This document shows positions 54,970-64,000 of a stretch of DNA of 64,000 nt, piece by piece. Source of the stretch: Magnaporthiopsis rhizophila (Eukaryota; Ascomycota; Sordariomycetes; Magnaporthales; Magnaporthaceae). Location of the stretch: the NCBI GenBank assembly GCA_003049465.1, contig PYSS01000076.1, forward strand, positions 1-64,000, read 5' to 3'. The notes under the pieces are model-generated. The model made no database searches. It saw only the letters and a program-made list of their open reading frames with translations, and was not told the DNA's origin. Each line of letters opens with the position of its first letter. Positions within the stretch are counted from its first letter, which is position 1. The position numbers and the translations under genes were made by a program.

Positions 54970-57539
54970 ATGGCCGCGAACCAGACCCCTCGGCTCTGCA
55001 AATACTGCAAGCAGATTGACTTCAGCATCCTGCGCCTCCCGACTGACGCGGATCTCGACGCCGCCAACCGCGGTGTCGTCGTCGATGCCCAGCCATTCCG
55101 CCAAACCCGCGCTGGAGTGGCTGGTCTTTCCCGGCCCCCGCGCTGGCGTCTGGGGCCGCGCGCCCGCATTGAGAAAGACTCGAAGGACTGCGAGCTCTGC
55201 GCCGCCATCTGCGCCCTGATCCGCGACACGCCCGACCTCCAGGCCGCTCTGAGAAGCCTGGGAGCGCATGGCGGCGAGCTCCTGTGCTCCGCGGGCGTCG
55301 AGGGCACCTTCGAGTTCCACCCGCTTCCGGGGAAGAAGTGGGAGGTGAGTACCGGGTACTACCGCAGCTACCGGCTCGGCCTGGACTGGTGGTCGAAACC
55401 TCCGCCGGGGAAGGCGGGTGGCGAGCACAAGGACGCGGAACTTCCGGCGGGGAAGGTGGGCGGCGAGCACAACGATGCGGTGGGCAAAAACATCGTCTGG
55501 GCCGCCGACTGCTTCCAGACTCTTGGTGGCGGCGGAGCGCAGTTTGGGGGCAGAATCAGGCAGCCCATGATCGATATAGAACTGCCGAAAACGTGGTTGG
55601 AGGAGTGCATTGAAAAGCATGGCGGTGAATGCAAAGGCTGGAGCAAAGGGGCAGGCAGCAGCAGCAGCAGCAGCAGCAGCGGCAGCACGCCCAAGCTGCC
55701 GTCACCCTTGCGGCTCATCGACACGCACGCCAAGAAGGTGGTCGAGTTCGTGAACCCGGCCGCCCATAACCTGCACTATGCCGCTCTCAGCTACGTCTGG
55801 GGCGAGAACCAACGACTGAAGCTGATCAAGGACAACCACGATTCCCTCAAAGAAAACGGCTCCCTGGCCGACGACAAGGTCTCGCCCGCGATCGGGGACG
55901 CGATCCAGTTCGTCGCCGACCTAGGCATCCCTTACATCTGGGTCGACGCGCTCTGCATCGTGCAGGACGACCGCGCCGACCAGGCGGTCCAGATCGGCGC
56001 CATGTGCGACATCTACGCCAGCGCCGTTGTCACCATCATCGCCGCCGCGGGTCCGGACGCCAACTCGCGCCTGCCGGGGGTGCACGTGCAGGCGCCGACG
56101 GAACGGGCGCGGCGGACGAGGGAGCAGGTCCGCGTGCACGTCGGGTCGGGCATGGAGCTGCTGACGTCGCTGGCGCCGCGCGTCGACCACCACACGGCGG
56201 CGAGCCAGGCGGCGGCGATCCCGGGGGACGCGCACGTGCTCAACGGGGCGGCGTGGTCGACGAGGGGGTGGACGCTGCAGGAGCGCGCCGTGTCGCGCCG
56301 CCTGCTCGCCTTCACGCCGCAGCAGCTCATCTGGACCTGCCCCACGCTGTCCGAGTCCGAGGAGACCGAGTGCTCGTCGCCTCTCGCCGCCGCCAAGTTC
56401 GACGCGCTCGGCAGCCGCACCCCGCAGCGCCTGAGCTTCACGGAGCACTATGTCAACGGGCTGGTGTCGTCGCCCAACAAGGAGCAGGACAGCAACCGTC
56501 GTTTCTGGTACGCGTTCCAGCACCTGGTCTTGGACTTCTCCTCGCGCGAGCTGAGGCTCCCGGGCGACGCCTACAACGCCTTCAGCGCCGTGCTCGCGCA
56601 GGCGACGTCCATGACGGGCGAGGAGTTCGTCTGGGCGCTGCCTGCCGGCCGCTTCGCCCTGGCCCTGACGTGGACGCCGTGGCGCGAGGGCCTGAAGAGG
56701 CGGACCGCCGAGACGACGCTGCCGACCACGACGCTCAACAAGCATGTGCCGTTCCCCTCGTGGTCGTGGCTGGGATGGGTGGGCAAGGTTCAGTACCGGA
56801 TAGGCGAGCAGGTGCAGTCCGGGTGAGCGAGTGACCCCACGTTCCAGTGATCCGCAGGCCTGCCTGGCTGACTGGCTGACTGGCATCGTTTACCCTGTGT
56901 CTGTGTCCTCACAGCCTCGAACCGGATGTCGTCTGCTATACCATCAGGCGCAAGTCCAACACCGTCAAGAACCCGCCGGACGCCGTCAAAAACCCGCCGG
57001 ACGCCGTAAAGAACTCAACCAACGTCGCCAAGAATACGCCCAACACCTATGTCCACCTGATAGGAAGCGCGGCGGATCCGTCTACGGCAAAGCTGCTAAA
57101 AACACATTCGTCCGAAGTCACTCTGAAGCAGCTTGAGGAGCACGACCCCCCGTTCGGCGGGCAGGCGGGACTGTGTGGCATCCCCGACAACCAGGTGATA
57201 TTCTTCTGGGCCGAGTGCGCCTCCTTCTCCATTTCCACCAGGCAAGCTGGAGGGCGCGGCATGTTCTTCCGGTTCCTGTATGACTCCGCCGGCGTCAACG
57301 TGGGCAGGGTCTCGCCCTGCCGCGAAGACGGGCGAGACAACAGCGCCGGGACCAAGGACCGCCGCTTCGCCCTGTTGGCTACCCGCAAGCAGAAGGGCAT
57401 CCCGTCGGAGAAGATCGTGTTGATGCTGCAGCCGGGGCCCTCGGGCGATGGAGTCTGTTATCGGTCGGAGATGGCCATCATAGAGGAGGACAAGTGGTTG
57501 GCCGCGGAACCGAAGAGGGAATTGGTGGCTCTTGCTTGA
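54970..57539 (+). CDS. HET-domain (heterokaryon incompatibility) protein
   Basis: Exons 54970-56822 and 56915-57539 (GTGAGC donor, CACAG acceptor) encode 825 residues. The ATG at 54970 (MAANQTPRLCKYC) is used; no ATG lies in frame upstream. The N-terminal 150 residues contain a Cys-rich start (CKYCKQIDFS, CELCAAIC). The HET domain spans about residues 265-460: YAALSYVWG, IPYIWVDALCIVQDD, QIGAMCDIYASAVVTIIAA and WSTRGWTLQERAVSRRLL. The C-terminal part has PFPSWSWLGWVG. HET domains trigger cell death when incompatible fungal individuals fuse. A Ser run encoded by repeated AGC (55655-55680) and short in-frame repeats (GKxGGEHxDA; VKNPPDA twice) make the protein prone to length variation, a trait of allorecognition genes. 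The gene appears intact. Confidence 0.9.
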
Positions 57540-58137
57540 TGGCTGCAGAAAAACGTGCATGGTACTTCGAGCTGAGATATGGCGGTGGGTCGTTTTCTGT
57601 GCAAAAGTGGGGGGGTGCAAAACGGGAGCACTACATGGCAGTTGCTTATGGACATCAAATGTTTTGGGGCAAGCGAGACCGCGCATGAAAGGAAAGTGCA
57701 CTTCTGCCAAGTCAGCCAGAAAGGCGCGCTGGCTCCGCGCGCGTACGTCCCAGGTACCAAGACCACCCAGATCAGCTACCTAGATTATGTGCTCCCGATG
57801 CGTAAAAGCATGCCTGCAAAGATCAAAATACATCAAAGACTGCCCGGTATGGGGCAGCAGGCTGCTCCCTTGTCTTCATATGCCGGGCAGCCACCTCGAA
57901 GCCCCCCCCTTGACAGTATCTGTTGTCGCCCCATGACAGACTCGGCCCGGGTAGCACTATGTCTGCGCTCCTGCGCAAACGGATCAAGCCACGGCGCACT
58001 CGTGTTGTCGCCCAGCCGCTGGTGTCTTCGGGCCGACAGGTATATTACCCCGCCCTCCCCAAGCTCGACGACTAGGCAAGGCTCTGCCACTCCCTCCTGT
58101 CCCGCCCAACGCTTCAGAGCGCGTAAACCCAGACACA
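57540..58137. other. Intergenic region before the ankyrin-protein gene
   Basis: HET gene 3' end and promoter of the gene starting at 58138. No recognisable ORF or RNA. Confidence 0.45.
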
Positions 58138-61043
58138 ATGGATCCCCTCAGCATCGCAACGGCCGTCGTCACATTTGTCGAGGTGGCAGCCTCCGTGGGG
58201 AAGGGCATCAGGCTGCTGCGCTCCGTCGCCCAGTCGAATGCCGAGTTTTGCGCCCTCACCACCGAGCTCGATTTTCTGCACGCCTTCATACAAGAGCTGG
58301 CGCAGACTGTTTCGGACACTTTCGCAGTCGGGCACCGGAGCATCCGCGTCCTCTCTACAGCGACTCGAGCATCTGCGTCTGGAACTTTCCCGCACGGCCG
58401 AGCAGCTCGACGACTTGGCCAAAGACCTAGTCGCCGCCAGTAACCCTGATAAGAAGGGAGAGAAGAGGACCCCGGTCATCCGGTGGCAGAGGCACAAGAG
58501 CAAAGTTTCTACTCTGCAAGCACAGTGCCGTCATTCGCGCGACGATGTATGCACATTCCTCAGGGTTCTGGAGCCCTCGTTAAATGCGTATGGATCCCCT
58601 TTTTCACCCTTTCGGTCCTGTTCCCGTTTCCTCGGCCTTCCGGCAGTGGCGTTGGAGAACTAACGAAAACACCAACTCCACAGCGCGAACCATACCCAGG
58701 TGATGCTCAGGATAGAGGGACTCAGCGCCTCCACCACCCAGTCGGTCAAGCAGGTCGCAGATCACGCAGCGCAGCAAGTGGTTGGAAGGATCGACAACCT
58801 CGAGGCCACCATGCATGCACTTATCCTTCGTACGAGCACAGCCCTCCGGGGACGTCCGACCGGGACCAGGGGTGCCACTCGTGGCCAGAAGAGAACGAAG
58901 CACCACGAGCGTCACTTCAACGGCAACGGTGCTGATCTAGCCTCAGTGTGAGCAAAGTCTCCGCATCCCTTGCCGCTTTCGTACCCAGGTAGGATGCTGG
59001 CGAGTACAACTCAAGCCATGCAACGCTTGAACAGAGATGTCCCCCGGCATGCCGATGCCAGTGCCACGTTGTGTCGCAGCTGAACACGCCCACTTGGCTT
59101 CGCTATGCCATAGGCGGCTGTTTGCTTCGGTACAACGCCATACCCATCTTTGACAGACGGCCCTGCAACGCAGCTCAATGCCGTGCCGGCTCAAAGAGAT
59201 CAATGCGCCTCAGTGTTGAGCTCCCAAGCTGGCTCCTTGGCTACGCCGTCCAGTGTGCTACTTCCTGGGATGCTCTCGGCACGGGGGCTAAGCTCGCAGT
59301 CACAATCCCAAGGCGAATTGACCTGACATATGTCAGGAGTGCCCTTTTGTCTGGGGATGTTTACTCGCTACGTAACTCCTTAGCGAAAAAAGCCATTCTC
59401 CCGACCGATGTAGACGCCTCTGATGGCCAACCGTTGCTATCGGTACGTTTATAGCGAGTGCCCCCTCCTACACTCATTTTTAACGCTTTGTTTCCTATCA
59501 AGCTCAAACACTCTCGAAGTTAGGCGACGCTGATGACCGAAGTGGCAATGATTTAGAGGTGCTTGAGATATTATCCAGAAGCAGCAAAAGTTCTCAGTCC
59601 CTTCCTCACAGCCATGGCGTCTTCCGTATGCGATGCACATGGCGTGTAAGCCACGGCGCCTGTGTGCTACGCCGCATTCCCACCCTTTGATATCCAACAT
59701 CTGATTACTTGCTGGAAGTACAGTTCCGTCGCAGATCATGCCCAATTTCTGATTTGGGAAGATCCAGTTCTAGACCCGGAGATACGCAGCCTCCTGGAGC
59801 GTGTCATCGAGTTAGGATCAGACCACCTCACAGCCTCGCCATCACCGATCCGCGACGCGATATTTGGGAGCTCTGATTTCTCCTTGCAGCAGGCTCTGGC
59901 GACGGACCCTGACAGCATCATGTCCCTAGACAGTTACGGATACTCTCCGCTTCACTGGGCTGCATGTTGCAATCACGCAGCCGCCGCTCTCCTCCTTCTC
60001 CAGCACGGGGCAGATCCCGACTTGGCAAACCGGGAAAATGGCCGAACCCCTTTGCACATGGCTTGCGAGCTAGGATCTCTCGCTATGGCGAGTGTGCTAC
60101 TTCGACAAGGCGCCGACGTCAACGCCGAAGATAAATACGGCTTCACACCGCTGACAGTCAGCCCTCAATACCCTGACCTGGTTCGGCTGTTGCTGAAACA
60201 CGGCGCAGAGCCAAACCCTCCCGAGGGAACGTGTTCCGCTCTGCATGGATTGGCAATTATAAGAAGTCCCAAAATGCCAGAGAGTCTTCTGGAGACGCTG
60301 CATCCTCTCATAGATGCAGGCATCAACTTGGAGCACACGGACAGTTACGGCAACACGCCCCTGCTCACCGCATCCACAAATGGCAGGCTAGATGTCGTAC
60401 GAGCCTTGGCAGAATGCGGAGCGCGGATCGACGCCGTAAATGATCTGTTGGGGGATACGATCCTAACCTTTACCGCCGGGTGCAATAGCCCCTCAGGTCA
60501 AGTCGAGTTTCTGAGGGACCGCCTCGACCTGCGGCTGGATCCCGATGCAAGAGATAAGCGTGGACGGTCTCCGCTGAACTTGGTGCACACGAGAATCCGA
60601 TGCGCGGAGCATCTGGCCGATGAGTTCTACAAGAGGCCGTTAACCCACCTAGATGTTTTACTTTCAGTGCGCTGGTGGTGCGGGAATGGAACTGGTTCCA
60701 GGGGAGATTCCTGGAAACCAGAGACAGGCTACGTGCAGACGGATCGCACAAGACCCTCAAGGCGTGGCTCGGAAGAGAGTATCTGCGCATGCAATACCTA
60801 CCTGGGTTTGGGACCGAGAAGTGGGAAGGACTTGCTGATCCGTCTTATTGGTATTATGACCAAGATTATGATCTTGCGGAACCAGAGCCCTGGTACGAAA
60901 CCACGGAGGGCGGGGGTGCTGTTTTTCGCCGTCTGTTTGGGGAAGATCAGGAGGCGGATTATGATGGGTCGGTGGGCAGTGACTGGGAATCAGAATCCGG
61001 GGACGAGTTCTTTGATGCCACGGACGAGCGGGGACTATCTTGA
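58138..61043 (+). CDS. N-terminal-domain / ankyrin-repeat protein (multi-exon, possibly frameshifted)
   Basis: The start MDPLSIATAVVTFVEVAASV is the hallmark of the fungal N-terminal (HeLo-like) domain found on STAND and ankyrin proteins. A helical part (SLQRLEHLRLELSRTAEQLD) follows in a different frame, reached either by a 1-nt shift near 58310-58320 or a short intron ending CTCTACAG. Next come VMLRIEGLSASTTQS, RTKHHERHF, then the Cys-rich CRCQCH motif (59060) with TPTWLRYAIGG and CNAAQC. After an intron starting GTACGT (59440) there are ankyrin repeats over 59940-60590: YGYSPLHWAACCNHAAAALL, NGRTPLHMACELGSLAMASV, YGFTPL and YGNTPLLTASTNGRLDVVRA. The last exon (from about 60670, acceptor TTTCAG) is acidic and ends EFFDATDERGLS at 61043. 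Such proteins are uncharacterised in most fungi. Exact introns are uncertain, and the gene may be non-functional. Confidence 0.6.
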
Positions 61044-61152
61044 AGGGCGATATCGACCTACGAAGGCGGGAAGCAGGGTTGGCCATTGGGCTCAAAAGGC
61101 AACGCATCTAGCTACCAAGTACCTAGCACTATAATAAGACGTGCCAGCCAGA

Positions 61153-61616
61153 TCACTCCACGCCCAGCTCGTCAGCCACCTCCCTGAGCCGCGCCGTCTC
61201 CCTGGCGTCGACGAGCGCGGCCCCGATCATGGCGGCCGGCCAGCTGAACCAGGCCTTGGACGCGCACGTGCCCGAGCGCGCGTCGACGGCCTCGGCGAAG
61301 GAGCCGTCCCACTGCATGGCGCCCACGATGCGCCGCCACGCGTCCCGCTCGGCCGCGCCGTCGCCCTCGATGCGCGCAAACATGAGCTCCTGGAAATAGC
61401 CGAGCGTCCAGGCCCCGCTGCTGTGCACGCTGCCGAGCCCGCCAAAGGGGTATTGGAGCTGGTGCTGTTGGCGGTTTTGCTGTTGTTTGTCGCTTGGACT
61501 GCTCCCGCTGCAGAACCCCGTGGCGTTGCGCGGGGAAAAGGCAAAGCGCATTGTGTTGCGCCAGGCTTCCTCGATTTCGTCCTTTGAGTTGAGGGTTACG
61601 TCTGTTATTTATTGCT

Positions 61617-61658
<42 letters not shown>

Positions 61659-63690
61659 AGAAGACTCGCAAAGATAGAGACAGCTCACCTCATCAACCCG
61701 CTCCGCGACCCCAAAGTGGGCGCCGAGGCCGTTCAAAATTCCCGCCAGGTTCAGCTGTGAGCGCGACACAAACAGCGTGGGCATGTCGTTGCCGTCGTGG
61801 TAGAGCGTGTACTTGCCCCTGCCGTTGGTGACGTAGGCGAACATGGGCCGCCCCTGCTCGTCGCGCACCAGGAAGTGGCGGATCCGGGACGCCGCGCGCG
61901 CCAGCAGCGCCGTCGCCAGCGCGTGCGTCTGCCGGCCGTAGTCGGGCACCGGTGACGCCAACAGCGACTCGTGGTCGCCACCCCCAACGACGCCAAGGCT
62001 CTCGAGCAGACGGAGGAGGCGGAAGAGCGCGAACCAGAGCACCACGTGCGTCGAGAAATGGTACGGGTGGTCGACCGAGTCGTCGCCGGGCGACTCCTCT
62101 GTCGGCACCAGCCCCGTGACGGGGTCGGCTTTTGCGAGCACGACGCGCAGGACCTCGGTCACGGCGGGCTCACGCAGCAGGATGCTCCGGACGAGATCAC
62201 CACTGCTACCGCTGCTGCCGTTGCAGACGCCGTCGTCCGGGTACGCGGCGGCAAAGTCGCACAGCTCGACGAGCGGGTACAGCTGCTGGTCCAGCTGGAA
62301 CACGCGCCCGTCCTTGGGCTTGCCCGTCACCAGGTACGACCGGTGCCAGTAGCCGGCCGGGCGCTCGGCGCGCCGAAACACCCACGACAGGTGGCCGCGG
62401 AGGGCGCGCCGGATTATGGAGCCGTAAAAGGACGCGGCCGGTCCCGAATAGACGAGGTTATCGATGGTGCGTTCGACGTATTGGAGAAAGCGGATTTGCC
62501 AGCTATTTTTTTTTTTTTTTTGTGTCAGATTTCCTTTTAACCAGAGCCAGCAAAAAAAAGGGGGGGGGAAACGAGGAAAGTGTCATACTAGTTGTCCCGA
62601 TTCCACCCCAGCGGCAGCGCAACGTGGTCTGTGACGATTGCGCAGCTCCCGTCGCCCAGGGGAACGAGGCAGTTGCCGATGATATAATCCAGCGTCCGGC
62701 GCACAATGTACGTCTCGACGCTGTGCGGGTCCTTCCAGTCCGCCGCCGTCGACAGCAGCTTGGCCGCCGCGGCCACGACCGTCTGTTTGATGCGCGGCTG
62801 CGGAGCGAACGGGGCGATGACGACGGGTAGTGATGGTGGTGCGGTGGCGATAACAGGGCTGCTGCCGCCGCTGCCGTCGCCGTCGACGGCGGCCACGATG
62901 ACGGGCTTTAGTCGGAACCGCGCCGTTAGCTCCACGCTCGAGCCCGCTGGCACGAGCACCTTCCACGGCGTCGACGCGGAAATGGGACCTCCCAGCACCG
63001 TCACGGCGCGGCGCCCAGTGCCGCCGCCGTTGGCATTTTTGGTGGATGTTGTGGCACCGTTGGCCGTGGTGCCGTTGCTGCCGCTACTGCTCACTTGGCA
63101 GCGCTCTCGCGCGTCGTCGAGCAGGCCGCACAGGCTCACCAGCTTGTCACCGATGTAATAGCACCCTTCGAGGCGCGCCTCAAGGTATCGGTTCGAAACG
63201 GCGAAGCGGCCGCCGTCCTCGGCCAGCTCGAGCGCGTTCTCCGACGTTGGGATCGGCAGCGGGCCGCCCTCGGTCAGCTGGCCGTACGAGGCGCGGTTGA
63301 CGCTGGCGCAAACCGACAGCTCGCCCTCGACCGTGGCCGCGCACCCGGTGTTGTTGTCATTGTCATTGTTGTTGCGGAGCGTCACGCTCTGCACCGCCTC
63401 GCCGTCGTGCACCACAAGCGTGACGTGGACCTCGATGGACGAGTCCTCAAGCCGGAACCGTATGTTGGCCGCGTTCGGCCGCGGGATGATGATGGACACC
63501 TCCTTGGGCTTGCCCTTGACCACGATTCCGTAGCCCGGCTTGCCCTTGGCCACAAAGTCCAGCATGCGCGTCCTGTACTCGCGCACGTACGGCGGGTCGC
63601 GGAATCGTGCGCCGTCGAACTGCTCGTACGGCACGGCGACGGCGACCCCATGCTTGGGGTGGAATGCGCTCAGCTGGAGGATCTGTTCAA
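61153..63690 (-). CDS. Large putative carbohydrate-active enzyme (six-hairpin-like), 5' end unresolved
   Basis: Three exons are clear: about 63690-62589, 62502-61689 and 61581-61153. Donors are GTATGA and GTGAGC; the first junction gives GWNRDNYWQIRFLQYVERT across the splice. The first exon is a beta-rich domain (LQLSAFHPKHGVAVAVPYEQ, PGYGIVVKGKPKEVSIIIPR, YLEARLEGCYYIGDKLVSL) leading into DYIIGNCLVPLGDGSCAIVT. The later exons look alpha-helical (LSWVFRRAERPAGYWHRSYL, QLYPLVELCDFA, PMFAYVTNGRGKYTLYHDGN, and AWFSWPAAMIGAAL near the end). A beta domain followed by an (alpha/alpha)6 barrel with W-N-R-D suggests a glycosidase-like enzyme. I cannot name the GH family with confidence. The start codon is not settled; an acceptor (GAACAG) just upstream of ATCCTCCAG near 63690 suggests another exon further right. 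Confidence 0.6.
61621..61656. repeat. (CA)18 microsatellite within an intron
   Basis: Eighteen CA units lie inside the 61582-61688 intron of the putative enzyme gene. A run of T lies at 62505-62521 in its other intron. Confidence 0.95.
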
Positions 63691-64000
63691 CCCCTCCGCA
63701 TTAGGAAAAAAAAGTTCCTATTGTTAGAAAAATCCGCTCCTTCAAAACTCATTTCCCTCACGGTCTGTCGACTACCCCGGAGCCTTTTTTTGGCGGCACA
63801 GCCCAGCCCGCTGCTGCGCAAATACTTGCTTTGCAACAAGCAGGATGGGTTAGGTGAGTACCCATGTGGACGGTGAGGCTGAAGACCGAGACCCCGGGTG
63901 TAATGGTGAGGCCAAGGGTTCACCACCACCACAACCCAACCCGCCACTCGATACTCCCTCCTGCGTCTTTTTGGCCCCCGTGATTCTATTCTGAGGAACG
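63691..64000. other. Right-edge sequence, probably 5' part of the preceding minus-strand gene
   Basis: An ATG at about 63753 on the minus strand opens a short frame (MSFEGADFSNN) that could be a first coding exon, but no clean donor joins it to the main frame. A further upstream exon beyond the window cannot be excluded. Confidence 0.35.

Noticed and set aside
1..64000. CRISPR arrays, bacterial operons or prophage
   Set aside because: Introns, signal peptides, proteasome and histone-deacetylase genes and fungal retrotransposons make this eukaryotic; no spaced short repeats of CRISPR type are seen.

Overview
The window reads as nuclear DNA of a filamentous ascomycete (Pezizomycotina, most likely a Sordariomycete). 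Genes carry short 50-100 bp introns with GTRNGT donors and CTAAC/TTAAC branch motifs. The families are typical of that group: HET-domain, PTH11-type fungal rhodopsin, spherulation-specific family 4, DUF4419, and an N-terminal-domain/ankyrin protein. The DNA is sharply two-speed: GC-rich gene blocks alternate with two very AT-rich blocks full of stop-ridden retrotransposons. Excess TA at former CA/TG sites is the mark of repeat-induced point mutation (RIP).

Layout. 0-4.1 kb holds a broken BAH-PHD gene (minus) and a short gene fragment. 4.1-13.8 kb is AT-rich block 1, containing a complete but dead Ty3/Gypsy element (Gypsy-1, 6019-13234, coding minus, 461-bp LTRs, TSD ATCTA) inserted into an older decayed coding sequence. 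13.8-31.5 kb is a gene block: an eroded PAQR/Izh-type membrane protein, a secreted proline-rich repeat precursor with dibasic sites, a secreted CPWC flavoprotein oxidoreductase, a spherulin-4 protein, a DUF4419 protein, the divergent pair RPD3-type histone deacetylase / RPN11, and an unknown 537-residue protein. 31.8-47.5 kb is AT-rich block 2. It is one Gypsy element on the plus strand (Gypsy-3, 148-bp LTRs, TSD CAGG) interrupted near its 5' end by Gypsy-2 (32660-39873, minus strand, 481-bp LTRs, TSD CAAAT), a relative of Gypsy-1. 47.5-64 kb returns to genes: a fungal rhodopsin-domain (PTH11-type) receptor, a secreted FAD oxidoreductase, a HET-domain protein, an N-terminal-domain plus ankyrin protein, and a large six-hairpin-like enzyme at the right edge.

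The most interesting items are as follows. (1) The 312-residue secreted protein has three near-identical 82-91 residue repeats separated by Kex2-type RR/KR sites, a KEP / RiPP-precursor architecture. (2) Gypsy-1 and Gypsy-2 carry, on the strand opposite to pol, a Cys-rich plus coiled-coil ORF whose motifs survive in both copies and whose stops are all explained by C-to-T change. (3) Several genes beside the AT-rich blocks are broken, including the BAH-PHD gene, a relative of proteins that read repressive chromatin. (4) 27-nt homopolymers directly abut the start codon of one gene and the stop codon of another. Exon coordinates were worked out by eye from splice signals and frame continuity, so they are predictions.
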